64,000 bases of DNA, taken from positions 76,659,775 to 76,723,774 of the forward strand of contig ML679956.1 of NCBI GenBank assembly GCA_007922225.1, read 5' to 3'. This DNA comes from Emydura subglobosa. Its lineage: Eukaryota; Chordata; Testudines; Chelidae. A program made the position numbers and the translations under genes. Below, one piece after another: positions 43,351-54,975 of this stretch (within the stretch, counting starts at the first letter, position 1; each line of letters starts with the position of its first letter). The notes beneath the pieces were generated by a model. That model ran no database searches. It saw nothing but the letters and a program-made list of their open reading frames with translations, and had not been told where the DNA came from.

Positions 43351-44133
43351 ATAACTCCACAAGGTTCAGGGCAATGGAGAAGCACACCCCAAATCTTCAT
43401 GCACAGCCGAGCGCTTGAGTTAGAGGGTGCACATTGTATCAACGTGCTGGTTTAAATGAATTTAAAAGGTGCAGTATTCCTGTGCCACCAGTGCTTTCTC
43501 TGTCAAGAGAAGATGAGGAAACGGGTACTGTTTAAAAAAAAAAGAAGAGTAGTTTATTGACTCAAGGTGTCTTAAGAAAGCATTAAAGGTTTAACTGCTT
43601 CGTATTAGTTGGGCTTATTATTCCTGAGGATTTCTGAAGAACTTGTTAAGAGATGTGACATACATTTCTGGGAAGCCTCCCTACAGTTCCTTAATGCAGG
43701 GCAAATCTCATGGGGTCGGCTTAGCCTGCACATCCCAGAGCTCCTTTGTTCTAGCAATATGAAAGCTGAATGGATTCCAACGATTTCTAATGTTTGTTTA
43801 GCCGGAATCCAAAGTGAGGGACGCACCTGTTTAACACAGCTCATTTTTACTTGTAACAGCTTTGTGTTACCTCCTCATCTCACATTACACTCTTTGCCTG
43901 GGCTAGTATTGCTGTTGCAATGACCCCTTCCGAAGATGTGGGATGTTTTTCCCTGTCTCCCATTGGCTGTCAATGTAACCAATGGAGCGCAAGAAACAGA
44001 GCGTGGTGGGAAGAGGAGACATGCCAAACTGAAATTCTGCCCAAGGTCTTTCAGCGTGGAGGGACGTGCTCTGGGAGAAGAATGGATTTAATTGCCTGCT
44101 AGGTCATCTTTTAGAGTGTGGATTAGTGGCCTT
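43351..44133. other. No recognisable gene
   Basis: A 104-codon plus frame (43609-43923) and a 79-codon minus frame overlap, without a family signature. An A-run lies at 43532-43541. Confidence 0.4.
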
Positions 44134-44192
44134 ATCCAAAGCCCGTTGAAGCCAATGAGAGCCTTTCCAATGACTTTCAATGGGCTTTGGAG
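44134..44192. mobile_element. Snap-back MITE
   Basis: The left arm atccaaagcccgttgaag and right arm ttcaatgggctttggag are complementary over most of their length. It is the same family as 46691-46761. Confidence 0.65.
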
Positions 44193-44634
44193 AACTGCTA
44201 TGGCATGAGATGATTTCAGATGATTTAGTACACTTGCATTGTATAATAGTGATTCTTAGCATGATCATTTTTAAGGTATGCTTTCTTTATAAAGATTAGC
44301 TGTAAGGGGTGTAGGAAGATGGCAGGAATCTTTTATCACCTCCTCCTACTCATAGTTTTTTGGCTCCAGTGGGACACTTCCGGTAAGTTACTGCAAAATC
44401 TTTGGGACAGTTGTAGCATGCTACAAGACATGGGGCTCCTGTGAAAAATATAGTATGTGATCATGTAATTAAAGACTGTATCATAATGCATACTGACATG
44501 GGGGCTAAATTAAAATCGCACAGGCCACCTTTATTCTGTCATTTTCTAACTTCTCAGTTTGCGTGACTTTGCAACCTGAATAATGTTCTTTTAATATAGC
44601 TGGGGTGAATTTTTTTAGATGTATAGAAACCTTA
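44193..44634. other. No recognisable gene
   Basis: AT-rich sequence with no frame above 60 codons. Confidence 0.4.
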
Positions 44635-44688
44635 TATCTATCTATCTATCTATCTATCTATCTACCTACCTACCTACCTATCTATCCT
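44635..44688 (+). repeat. (TATC)n/(TACC)n microsatellite
   Basis: A run of tatc units changes to four tacc units and back to tatc. It is a compound tetranucleotide array of about 54 bp. Confidence 0.9.
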
Positions 44689-44795
44689 TTTTAGGAAACT
44701 ATACGTGCCCCATCCATAGGGTCTGTGACTCATATCTTCCCATTAATTCTAGTCTAAAATTATGTCTTAGCTCCATGGTGACAAGTCAGTATGCA

Positions 44796-44880
44796 ATCCT
44801 TGGGTTGGTCCTGCTTTGAGCAGGGGAGTGAACTAGATGACCTCCTGAGGTCCCTTCCAACCCTAACCTTCTATGATTCT
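44796..44880 (+). mobile_element. CR1 3' end, about 85 bp
   Basis: gggttggtcctgctttgagc, gaactagatgacctcctgag, gtcccttccaaccctaacc and ctatgattct. Strongly 5'-truncated. Confidence 0.85.
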
Positions 44881-45754
44881 TATCCAGCAAACCATAGATT
44901 TCCATTCCAGGAATCTGGAAAGGCTGAATGCAGTTCCAGCATTAGTAAAAATAATCACACTTTCCTAATGCATTAGCTTCCACCTAGAAACCTATCAAAC
45001 ATGCAGCCGTGTCTCCAGGAGAGAGTGCCTGTCAGTTTGCTTTCCCTGAGAAGTTCCTGATTCAATCAGTTATGCTGAAGGAGGGTTTTATCTCCTGGTG
45101 TTTGTTGTTTCAGAATAGGTCTGAGTGGAAGGCGTATTGTTGCGGAAAGATGGTTGTTCTCATATTGGAAAATGTTCAAGCATGTGATTTTTCTTTTAAA
45201 ATAGCTTCCAGGAGCTTGAATTTGATTTGATTACTCAGCATTTTAAACAGAAGTATTTGCAAGAAAAGAAAACTTTGTCGAAGAAGTGTTCCACCTGATC
45301 CTTGTATGCTAGTACTAGATAAAATTCTCCTCTCTGATGCACACACCAGCTGCCCAAGGGATAGCATGGTCCAGGGGTAGGAAACTGCTTTGGGAAGCAA
45401 GACATCTGGGGGCATATTCTCTGATACAATCTGGTCGCTTTGCCCTGCCCGGGTGGTCCAAATGGGCTGGAAAATAGCTGTAAATGGCTAACAGAGACAT
45501 TCATTTGCAGTAGGATACTCTCTGCTACACCAGCCAGCCCTCATCACCCTGATATAGGGGGCATGTTGGAGAAGGGAGGAGGAACGTCAAGAGCTTGCTG
45601 AGGTGTGTGGCCAAATGAACATCTGCTACTCCACCTTGTGCCAGTGGTGACAGTGAAAGCAGCCCCTAGACAGCCCTAACTCAGGCTAGCACAGACTGGG
45701 GGAGTCATAGCTGGCTCTTTGATGGCCCTTCATTGTCCCAGATCCAGCTGGTGC
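44881..45754. other. No recognisable gene
   Basis: Frames of up to 89 codons on both strands at 45176-45504, with no family match. Confidence 0.4.
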
Positions 45755-45845
45755 TCAGGTGTATGGGAGAATTGAGTTCCTGTTTTTTATTCCCAGGAAT
45801 GCCATTGTGACCTTGGGCAAGTCATCTGTGCCTCAGTATTTCTGT
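45755..45845 (+). mobile_element. MIR-type SINE fragment
   Basis: gaattgagttcctg, tgaccttgggcaagtcat and ctgtgcctcagtatttctg. Confidence 0.6.
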
Positions 45846-45864
45846 ATGGGGGGAAGAGGCTGTA

Positions 45865-46348
45865 ATACAAAAAAGGATGTGGACAGTTGGAGAGAGTCCA
45901 GCGGAGGGCAACAAAAATGATTGGGGGCTGGAGCACAAGACTTATGAGAAGAAGCTGAGGGAACTAGGCTTGTTTAGTCTGCAAACGAGAAGAATGAGGG
46001 GGGATTTGATAGCAGCCTTTAACTACCTGAAAGGGGGTTCCAGGGAGGATGGGGCTAGGCTGTTCTCAGTGGTGGCAGATGACAGAACAAGGAACAATGG
46101 TCTCAAATTGCAGTGCGGGAGGTCTAGGTTGGATATTAGGAAAACGTTTTTCACTAGGAGGGTGGTGAAGCACTGGAATGGGTTACCTAGGGAGGTGGGG
46201 GAATCTCCATCCTTAGAGGTTTTTAAGCTGCGGCTTGACAAAGCCCTGGCTGGGATGATGTAGCTGAGGTTAGTCCTGTTTTGAGCAGGGAGATGGACTA
46301 GATGACTTCCTAAGAGCCCGTCCACCCCTCATCTTCTCTGATTCTAAT
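45865..46348 (+). mobile_element. CR1 LINE 3' portion, relatively young
   Basis: An open frame at 45877-46263 (128 codons) covers the RT C-terminus: [56 protein letters not shown] and LDKALAGMM. The 3' UTR has gagcagggagatggact and ends ctctgattct. This frame is longer than in other copies of the family here, and the copy is near-identical in antisense to 59869-60425. Confidence 0.9.
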
Positions 46349-46690
46349 AATTACTCACCCTCTGTGTGCTGGGGAAGCTCGATGAATGTTGTCCATACTG
46401 GACTCAAACTCTAATCAAAGCAGAAGGTTCCAGGGCACTGGATGATCCTGGTAGCCAGCCAGTTTCAACATGACCTTCATAACAGCCTTTTGAAATCTTT
46501 CGTTTTTCTCTCTCTCCAGACCTGGCCATCCCTATGACATGGTCCCTCTTCCTCCATACACCCAGCATGCACCAAAAGAGATCACCCACTGCTGCTCTAA
46601 TGATCTGTCTATAGGCATCTCTATTGTCGTGTAAAGGTCTATTCTGCACCTATCCAAGCCACATTGGCAATCTGTTGTTGGAAGCATTTA
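46349..46690. other. No recognisable gene
   Basis: An 81-codon antisense frame (46404-46649) has vague RT-like words (MPxxWMLGVWRKRDH-like spacing) that I could not assign. 46540-46610 may be an RTE-like remnant. Confidence 0.3.
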
Positions 46691-46761
46691 GGGCCTGATC
46701 CAAAGCCCACTGAAGTTATTAACAACTTTCCATTGATTTCTATGGGCTTTGGATCGGGTCC
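46691..46761. mobile_element. Snap-back MITE with tta target duplication
   Basis: The left arm gggcctgatccaaagcccac and right arm tatgggctttggatcgggtc mirror each other almost perfectly across a 71-bp element. The flanks are tta (46688-46690) and tta (46762-46764), fitting the 3-bp TWA duplications of PIF/Harbinger transposons. It has no coding capacity. Confidence 0.75.
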
Positions 46762-47049
46762 TTAATGTGTTCTATAAGAAATTCCCAGCTCAATGATGTC
46801 CAGAATCCTGGGACTTTAAAATCAAACCCAAACCCACGCTTGTTTTCCCATTGCTTCAATGTTAGCTGGACAGTGCAGAATGTGCTAATATGTGTAACTG
46901 GCAAAATGTCCTGATGCTCCTGTGTGATGTAAGCTGAAGTTGGCTATGACGTTGTGACAGTAAACTCTGCAGATTTTATGAGTCAGGCTTGAATCAAGAA
47001 CTCATGGTGCAGTCACTAAAATTTATTCTTTGCATTTCAGGTCCTTCCA

Positions 47050-47425
47050 AGATCCAGACTGGAGCAGGTCAACGTTTTTTACAAGAAACATTTTCTTATT
47101 GGAATAGGTGGTTTTCTCTAAACTGACATTTTCCATGGGAAAATGTTGATATTGATGACATTTCTCAATTTTTCAACTGGGAGAATTGAAATGAAAAAAT
47201 ATCATCTTGACAGGTTCAAATCATTTCCGTTTGATCAGAAATGTAGAAATTCTTCATTTTGGCATTTCCGATTTGAAACTTTTCTTGGATTTTTTGTTTG
47301 TTTGGTGAAAATTCTCCATATTTTGACCTTTCTTTCCCATTCAGGATGGAAAATAATTTTGAAACATTGAAATTTCCTGCAAAAGTTAAATTTACGTTGT
47401 TCAGTTATTGAACAGCTCTAGCCAA
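47050..47425. mobile_element. AT-rich (agagctggt family) element
   Basis: It begins near ggagcaggtcaacg and ends gaacagctctagcc. The interior carries tttccatgggaaaatg and gaaatttcctgc blocks, with many GAAA and TTTC words. Confidence 0.5.
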
Positions 47426-47889
47426 TTGGCTCTGATTCTCTGATGCCCTCTACCTGGTGTCATCATTTTCACCAGTGCAAATTGAGGTTAACACACAGCC
47501 ATTCAGATATGGTATTGTGTTTCATCCACATTGCACTCACTCAGGTGTTTATGACTACTGAAGATCAAGATCCTGGATAATGAGACTCAAGGTGTGATCC
47601 AAAGAGGGTGGGTCAGATTCCTAGCTTTCCACTCAACACTTGCTTCTGGTCTCAGGAAGGCATGAGATATTGAGCTTTGTATTTGTGGCTTTATTATGTA
47701 CAGATGGATTCATGGCAACTAATGCCAGCTGACTCTGCAGGTGGAAGAATGCCAGACATGGTGCCAACTGAACATTCGAAGAATTCTCTAGCGCATTGCT
47801 GGCTTGCTCTTTTGTAACGTGGCACATATGAAATACGTGATGGATTGGCATGGTAGCCGCCAGTGATGCTCCCTTCCAATAACCCCCTT
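47426..47889. other. No recognisable gene
   Basis: Antisense frames of 70-85 codons overlap each other, with no family match. Confidence 0.4.
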
Positions 47890-48280
47890 GTCCACTTTTC
47901 CCACAAGCACTTTCTTTATACCATCACGTATACTTGGAACAAACTCTCCATCAAAATCAACCAAGCCACCCATCACCTTCCCTCTTAAAACCTTCCTTAA
48001 AATCCATCTTTGCCATGACACCCCCAAATCACTTCTCTTTGGCATGGCTTAGGTTAGAGAGCTCCTGGGACTACTGAAATTACTAATTTATGCTAGTGCA
48101 CCTGTCATCTTGTCTTACTTCCCTCCTGGTTTACCTGCTTCTTCACTGGATGTATATTGTCCAAACCCTAGATTGTGAGCCCTCTGGGGCAGGGACCATC
48201 TTTGTACAGTCCCTTGCACAATGGGAACCTGATGAAGCCCTCTAGGTGCTAACAAAATACAAACAGTAATAAGGATAAAA
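47890..48280 (+). mobile_element. L2 LINE 3' end
   Basis: The first part corresponds to the end of ORF2 (an 'SLLKTFLKIHLCH'-type ending from cctcttaaaaccttcctta). The tail follows: gattgtgagccctctgggg, cagggaccatctttgtacag and gcacaatgggaacctgatg. It is colinear with 17330-17690. Confidence 0.7.
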
Positions 48281-49344
48281 AGCTGATTGGAATTCAGTAA
48301 GGGTGATTCCAGGGAATAGTAGCAGCTTTAAGGTTAGAATTGTCCAAGGAGCTTAAGAGACCTGGATGCCCAAATCCCACAGGAATTCAATGCAGTTGGT
48401 TGCCTAACTCCCTTCAACTCCTTTAAAAAACCATACCCCGTGCCGTCCCTGGCGTACATGTGTTTAACTCAGTGGGGATTGCCATGACAGCTAATGTTAT
48501 TCTCAGGCGTAGGTCTCTGATGGGTGGTGAGCTCTTCGGGGCAGTCCTTGTCTTTTTGTAGAGCTGTGATTTGTCTAGTGTAACCCACTAGCGAGTGTGT
48601 GTGAGGAGTCCCCCCTCTGGGCCCAATCCACAGAGGATATGAAGTTGCTACAAGCTCAGCGAGGCATCCCATTCAACAGCAGCTTGTGCGGTTTTGCTCG
48701 AGAGGTCGCTGGTGAACTAGCTAGGCTGGTGGCTGTCACATTCGTGCAGGAGCCATCAGATAAAAATGACCTGCCTAATTCACTTGAGTATGACATATCC
48801 TACTCCAGACAAGGCCTTGTGCTATGCCACCCAGGCTGGCAAATTCCTCCCAAGCCTGCTAAACAGCTGTTTAAAAATCCAAGTCCTCTTTAAACATCCT
48901 CTATAATTATTCTGTAAGAGTTCCCTGTTGCCTGTATGTTCCTCTCTCTCTCGTTTTATTTTTTTGACCCTCCCCCCCTTGCCTTTTCCCTGAGATATTG
49001 TGTGTGATGGACTCAGCCCAGACCAGCACAGGAAGCGTCTCTTGGGCCTCTCTCTCCAGGCTCAATACACCACCCACCGGAGCGCAAGCGGTCAGCTCCC
49101 CCAGGCGTGCGTATTAATGGCGCTACGAAGGGAAAAACTCTATAATCCGCTGACACACAATACAAAAGAGCCTTGGCAGATGGGGAGTGGAAATGCAGTT
49201 TTGGCACCGAGGTTGGTAAAAGCAGGTCACACTGTGCCAGCTATAGCTCAACCTCAGACCCAGACAGTGCATGTTCAAAGTCATATCTACATTTAGCTGG
49301 AGCCTCAGGCACACAATGTATCGTATAAGGCTAGCCTGAAAGGG
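48281..49344. other. No recognisable gene
   Basis: Frames of up to 98 codons, none with a family signature. A small palindromic-repeat piece lies near 48365-48415. Confidence 0.4.
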
Positions 49345-50222
49345 TGGGTCTACACGGCACACCAAGCCCTGGGCTCTGACTCAGGTTTGAGCCCAAGCCT
49401 CCCTTCTGTCCACATGCAAATTAGTCTGAGCAAGAATTTGGGAGCTGGGACCCTTCTAGGGAACTGGATCAAAGCCCCACTGGGAATGTCTATGCTGCAA
49501 TTAAGCCCAAGGTTAGTAGAACTCAAATGAGCAAATGAACAAACTAAAATTTGTTAACCCAGGCCTTGAGCGTCTACTCTCATTTGTAACCTCAATTTAT
49601 GGATTGTTGAACCCTGGATCCCAACCTGGGGCTCCAGTGTCTACACTGCATTAGGTGGGCCACCCATGTCCCAGACTTCTTAGTGCCCGCCCCAAAAGTG
49701 GACGCTCTCATCCTTTGTTCATGGTGTAGTGTGGGAAAACTTGACCATCCACCAAACTTGACTGGCCTCAGGACAAAGAAAGTTAGCCCGTGGGATTCTT
49801 TTGGCAGACTCCCTGAGCACAAGTCTACAGTGCAAAGCGACAGGGTTTGAATCCTGGGTTGACTCAAGCTTGGACCCTCCACGCCCAGGGGCTCCTGGAA
49901 CTGAGCCCTTGGTTAGTGGGATTTGCGTGTTGATGGAAAGGGGGTGAGGCTTGAGGCTAGGTTTGAGCCCTAGGCTTACATTGCGGTGTAGACATACCAC
50001 TGTGACTTGGGTACAAGCCCTTTTGCAGTGCGGAAGCAGCTCAAGCCACAGACCCAAGTCAAAAGGTCTGTGTAGTGCAGTATCGAGGTGTTAGCACCGC
50101 TGTGAGACCCAAGTCCAGGAACTGTAAACGCAGGTTTACAATGCAGTGAGGATGCTAAAGTGTGGGCTTGAAAACTGCAAGTCCGGATCCCACAGACCCA
50201 AATTTACAGGGCTGTGTAGACA
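49345..50222. mobile_element. Composite 'tctacac' inverted-repeat element, about 880 bp
   Basis: The outer ends gggtctacacggcac and ggctgtgtagacacttt mirror each other. Inside are gtctatgctgcaattaagcc (49486), agtgtctacactgcattagg (49637), aagtctacagtgcaaag and gcggtgtagacatacc (49983). The pattern suggests nesting or internal duplication of shorter family members. Confidence 0.55.
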
Positions 50223-50346
50223 CTTTCTAGGACAAGAACAGAGAGCACCTCCTTGGGATGGTCTGGGCTTGAGTCTACTGGCACCTAGACCCGTTGTACA
50301 ACTGTGTAACTTCAGTGGAGATCTCCCCGAGTTACAGCCGCCATTC

Positions 50347-50435
50347 ACAGACTCATAGACTCCAAGGCCAGCAGGGTTCACTTATCATCTGCTCAGCCCT
50401 CCTGTACAACACAGGCCACGGCACGTCCCAGGATC
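50347..50435 (-). mobile_element. CR1 3' end, antisense, short
   Basis: cagactcatagactccaagg, ccagcagggttcacttatc, atctgctcagccctcctg and tacaacacaggcca. Confidence 0.65.
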
Positions 50436-50457
50436 ATTCCTTTTTCACCACGAGCGT

Positions 50458-50484
50458 ATGGTTATGGTTGTGGTTATGGTTGAA
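50458..50484 (+). repeat. (GGTTAT)n short tandem repeat
   Basis: tatggttatggttgtggtta continues into tggttg. Imperfect hexamer units. Confidence 0.8.
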
Positions 50485-50564
50485 TCAGGCCAAGAGTTTT
50501 TGGGCCAGACCCTTGGCAGGTCTATCTATCTATTCTAGCCAAGGTACTTATCTGGCCCCACCCT

Positions 50565-50715
50565 TGTAGTACCTGAGCACTTTACATCTTTAATTTATTT
50601 AACCTCACAACATCGCTGGGAAGACCAGCCCTGGTATCCCTAGTTTACATATGGGACACTGAAGCACACAGAGGCAAAGTGCCTTTTCCAAGACTAAGAA
50701 ACATAAATATGTGAT
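50565..50715 (-). mobile_element. MIR-type SINE, antisense
   Basis: gagcactttacatcttta, atttaacctcacaacatcg, ccctagtttacatatggg and gcacacagaggcaaagtgc. Confidence 0.65.
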
Positions 50716-51424
50716 TTTCACACCTCCTTGCACCGCAGCTCTCATTCCCACCTGTAATGGGAAAAAGCAATGGCAGACATTTCAGCCCGACTCTCCACTG
50801 GTGTACATGGGCACTGATCCACTGAAGTCAAAGGAACTAGGCCTGTTTACATCATCTGAGAATCTAGCCCTTTAAATCCAATCTAGATTATAAAGCCCCT
50901 TGCACTATAGAGTGAAAAACTCAGTCCTGAATACCAGATTCACTAGAGTAATCTTTGCTGACACAGACTGAAGTGTCTGTCCCACTGAAGTCTGTCCTAT
51001 ACACTGATGGGCTAAGTGATTCCTCTGGGTGTGTGATTTTTAAAGTACTCTGGAATCCTTCAGGGTGAGAGGTTCTATTGAAATGTAAATTTTACTTGGC
51101 CTGATTCTATCACTATCACCAATTTGACACCAGTAACTCCATGCGGTTGATTGGTATTGTTCCTACTTTGCATTTGTCACAGTGAGCAAAATCAAGTCCC
51201 TTATTTTGATCAGCCAAATTATGTATCCAGATTAGGAACGGGCCCATATCTGAATACCTCCTGCTCTTCAGATAAATTCAGATTTAGATTTCTAATTCAG
51301 ACCAGTTTAATGATCTAAAATAGTTCTATATCGTTAGAGGACTAGCCTATAGCAGCTATGGTAGTTAGTTAAGTGTTAGGAAAAGAGGAGTGTCATAACT
51401 TCTGGCTAGCTAAACCTTATTGAT
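50716..51424. other. No gene; degenerate palindromic repeats
   Basis: 50790-50890 has ccactgaagtcaaaggaac and 51110-51190 similar words, belonging to the CATTGAMTTCAATGG class. Nothing codes. Confidence 0.35.
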
Positions 51425-51885
51425 AGAGTTGGTTGAATTGTTTTGTGCAGACATTTTTCCCATTAAAAAATACACTGTCATCGAAACCACAATTTTCCAT
51501 GGAGAAAATATCCATTTTGATGAAAAAATTCCATTTTCCCGCAGGAAAATTATCCAGACTAAAAGATTTTTTCATTTTGACTTCCAGTGCCACTTTGCTT
51601 CTGCTTTTGAAGTAAAGAAACCAACATTAAACAATGCCTTGTACAGAAATGGATTAAAATGACAATTTTTGTTTCAAAGTAAAGCATTATTTCTCAGTTT
51701 TGGGACTCAAAAACCAACAATCTCAGTTGCAACAAAACATTTTGTTTGCAGGTGTTGCTCCAAAAAAAAAAAAAAAAAATTGTCATTTCAAATCAGTTCA
51801 ATATTTCCCACAGCGGAACTGAAATTTTGTTCAAAAATTTTTTCGTTTGAAATTTCTCATGGGTAAAATGTTGGTTTTCTGCCCT
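51425..51885. mobile_element. AT-rich (agagctggt family) element
   Basis: It begins agagttggttgaattg and contains tccatggagaaaatatcc, ttccattttcccgcagg and a 17-bp A-run (51762-51778). The right end, near tttctgccctgcttttc, is not clear. Confidence 0.45.
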
Positions 51886-52084
51886 GCTTTTCTTATCGGA
51901 AGAGCCACACCTCCGAAACCTCTCAAATTAAGAACCAGACCTGCAGCCCTTCTTCAATAACAGTCCCATTGGTAGCCTCATGTGAGGCAGAATGTCTGGT
52001 GATAAAGGTACTGGACTGAAGCTCAAGGGTTCTAATTTAAATTCATGGGTATTGCAAACACCTTCTGAGCGACCTGGAGCAAGT

Positions 52085-52380
52085 TGTTTGGGGGGCAGCA
52101 TGACCTTATGGATAGAGCAATGGAGTGATCTGGGCTACTGGGTGACTTTGGTCAAGTCACTTTATTGCTCCATGCCTCAGTTTCTCCATCTGTAAAATGG
52201 TGATAATGGAGATGGCCTCATTTGTGAAGTGCTTTGTGATCTACAGATGAAAAGTGCTCTGTAAGCACTAGGTGTTATTATAATTCAGTGTGCCTCAGTT
52301 CCCCTTCTGTAAAACAGCGATAAAAAACCTCCCTTGCTTTGTAGGTTTGTTGCCAGGCTGAATGTAAGATGGGGACAACA
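52085..52380 (+). mobile_element. Two adjacent MIR-type SINE copies
   Basis: The first has tgactttggtcaagtcac, gcctcagtttctccatctg, taaaatggtgataatgg and aagtgctttgtgatctac. From 52284 a second partial copy has gtgtgcctcagttcccc and ttctgtaaaacagcgataa. Confidence 0.75.
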
Positions 52381-52384
52381 ATGT

Positions 52385-52470
52385 AAAGCACGTAGGCACC
52401 TAAATCCCATTGACTTTCATTGGGACTTGGGCTCCTAAATCAATTAAGCCCTTTTGAAAATGTTACCCAG
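52385..52470. mobile_element. Snap-back MITE
   Basis: taggcacctaaatcccattg and ggacttgggctcctaaat mirror each other about attgactttcattggg. It is the same class as 28986-29078. Confidence 0.55.
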
Positions 52471-53523
52471 TGGTAGCTGCATCACAAGGGTGTTGGGAGA
52501 CATAATTCATTGACTGATGCTGGAAAGTACAATAGAAATACCAGGATTAATTCCTTTATCTCTTTGGCTCTGCAAATTATCCCCCAGAATCCTATCTGGT
52601 TGTCTGTATCTACAGCACGTAGATGCTTTCTTTGCACCAGAGTCACCCACTCCTGTGAACAGTGGAGAGATGAAAACTCTCCATAGGCTCAAAGCTCAGC
52701 TCGCCCGACTGAAGGGCATAGACATTAGGAAATGAGCAGAATTTATAACCAATAATAAATAAAACCCTGTTCGCTTTGCTGGCTTACATGTGTTTTTCAT
52801 TGCAAAAGAGTCATCGAATAGCAGTTTTCATGATGTGGTTTTTCAATTCAAAGGAAACCACTTTTAAAGTACTGTATTAAAGAAAGTGTTTCTCTGACTC
52901 AGATTTCTCTTCCATTTTTGTCTGTGCCAGTTGGCATTAGCTGGGTATTAGAAGAAAAAGATGAGCAAACCTGTTCACATTTAAATAAGAAACTATTCCA
53001 ATTGTTGCCCATAAATTGTTGCAAATCCAAACTGAATGTTGCTCAAGATCCAGAAAAATGTGGTTATTTTTTTTTTTTAATTTTCCCTCTTTTAAAATCA
53101 TTAATTTTCCTTTTTCTTCTCAAATCATTTTCTTGCTCCCACTGTGCTCCTAATGCTGGAACGTAAGTGATTAAAATAGAGTCAAGATGGTTGTGTTTGT
53201 TGAATTCCTGACCTGAGAAGAAGGTAAGAACTAAGATATGTGCGCGTATTTTTCTCTCATCCAAATTCCCAGATAGAGCTGATGGGAAGCTAGGTGGAAA
53301 CGTTTGGTGAAAAGAATCATGAATATTTTTCATTGACATTATTTGTCAACAAATTTTGTCTCACGTGAAAAAAAATTGACCATTTCTGCCCATAAACCAT
53401 TCTGAGTTTCAATTCTTACTCTAGCTAGAAGACTGGAGACGCTATGAGATCCCAGGTAGAAGAATAAATACAATTGGAATTCACCCCAGCATTACCTCAG
53501 CCACCACATAGAGAGACAAATAG
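52471..53523. other. No recognisable gene
   Basis: AT-rich sequence with short frames. A T-run lies at 53068-53078. Confidence 0.4.
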
Positions 53524-53535
53524 GTAGAGTTGGCT

Positions 53536-53982
53536 GGAGAATGACAATTCCATTTCACAGAGACTTATGAGGTTTTGAAATGTGGTTTTGTTCCGCACCG
53601 GAAGGAAAACAAATCCTGTCGAACATTTTCACAAAACCAAACATCCATTTTCAGATCAAAGTCCTCTCTTGAGTCTTTCTCTCTCCTAAGGAGTGACCAG
53701 AGTGCTCTGGACTTTAGAAACTTTTCTCGTGAAAACCTTTACTGAAATCGATGTCTCTGTGGAATGTTTCGGTTTTGACAAAATGACCTGTGATGGGATG
53801 TTCGATGGGGTGGGTTCTGAGTTATACAGACGATTCTTTCCAGGTGTCTGGCTGGTGAGTCTTGCCCACATGTTCAGGGTTTTGCTGATTGCCATATTTG
53901 GGGTCGAGAAGGCATTTTCCCCAAAGGCAGGGTGGCAGAGGCAGGAGAACGACAATTCCATTTCACAGAGACTTTTGAGGTT
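53536..53982 (+). repeat. 39-bp direct repeat, 408 bp apart
   Basis: 53536-53574 and 53944-53982 both read ggagaaYgacaattccattt then cacagagacttWtgaggtt, differing at two positions. The first lies in an AT-rich element and the second inside the CR1. Confidence 0.85.
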
Positions 53983-54217
53983 GGTTTTTCACCTTCCTCT
54001 TCAGCAAGGGGCATGAGTCACTTGCTGGTGGATTCTCTGGTGGATTCTCTGTACCTTGAAGTCTTTAAACCATTATTTGAAGACTTCAGTAACTCAGTCT
54101 TAGGTTTGGGGTCTATTACAGGAGGGGTGGGTGAGATTCTGTGGCCTATGTTGTGCAGGAGGTCAGACTAGATGATCGTAATTGTCCCTTCTGACCTTAA
54201 AGTCTATGAGTCTGTGA
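53785..54217 (+). mobile_element. CR1 3' portion with a foreign 39-bp insert
   Basis: It has ggctggtgagtcttgcccac, attgccatatttggggtcg, cacttgctggtggattctct, tgaagtctttaaacca, gaggtcagactagatgat and tgaccttaaagtctatgag. Within it, 53944-53982 is not CR1 and duplicates 53536-53574. A candidate target duplication is ttttgacaaaat / ttttgacgaaaat. A short tandem duplication, ggtggattctct, lies at 54026-54050. Confidence 0.75.
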
Positions 54218-54599
54218 GCATATTTTGACGAAAATACATTTAGTCGAAAACGTTCCAACCTCTCTGCGAATGAGTTGTTTCTCCAGTCTGCGCACAAGGT
54301 TTAATTTTTTGTTTCACGGAAATGGGTATGAAAATTTTCACTGCTTCACTCTTCATCCAATCACATTTCCCTTGGTTCAGCATGCTGACAAAATGGCTAC
54401 GGACGCCTTGAAGATGAGAAGTTGTGGCACGTTTTCATGCAGAAGCTCAGAAAAAATGGGCTGGTTTGGTTTGAAAACTGAATCCAGTTTTTCTTGAGAA
54501 CTGTCTCACTGTGTAGTGAAGTTTGCCTTTTTTCCCTCCTGAGATTGTAATGACATGGTGTGAAAGACCATGATGGTATGTTGCCTATTGCATTAGCTC

Positions 54600-54745
54600 C
54601 TCCTCTACACTGGAGATAGGAGCAAGCTGCCTAGCCCGGGTAGACGGATGCACACGAGATCTTCCCAAACTAGAGTACTAAAAATAACACATCTGTCTAT
54701 CTGGAAGGAGAGAGACTCTCCTAGCTGCAGTGTAGACACACCTAT
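54600..54745. mobile_element. 'tctacac' family copy
   Basis: It begins cctctacactggagatag and ends agctgcagtgtagacacacc. The ends mirror each other. Confidence 0.5.
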
Positions 54746-54769
54746 AGAGACCCCTGCCGAGGTCAAGGT

Positions 54770-54975
54770 CTCATATAAACTCATAGAAAAAGACAGTCTC
54801 TGCCACAAAAATATACAACATAAATAGCCACGGCAGACAAAGGAAGTACCATTACCTCCATTTTACCAATGGGTTATTAAGGCACAGAGAAAGTCAGTAA
54901 TTTGCCCAGAGTCTGTGACAGAACCAGGAAATTCAAGATCTCCTCTGTCCTTATCGAGTGTCTCATCCAACCATA
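54770..54975 (-). mobile_element. L2 tail remnant plus MIR-type SINE, antisense
   Basis: agacagtctctgccac is an L2-tail piece. Next come ccattttaccaatgggt, ttaaggcacagagaaagtc and taatttgcccagagtctg (MIR in reverse). Confidence 0.6.

Larger units (their letters stand above)
53524..54500. mobile_element. AT-rich (agagctggt family) element interrupted by CR1
   Basis: The left part (53524-53784) begins agagttggctggagaatg and ends ggttttgacaaaatg. The right part (54222-54500) resumes attttgacgaaaatac. The interior words (gaaaacc, ttttcgtg) are those of the family. The CR1 in the middle fixes the order of insertion. Confidence 0.45.

Noticed and set aside
44635..44688. Possible CRISPR-like regular array
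   Set aside because: It is a compound tetranucleotide microsatellite without spacers, in a vertebrate genome.
45877..46263. 128-codon frame as a host gene
   Set aside because: It is the C-terminus of CR1 reverse transcriptase in a 5'-truncated LINE.
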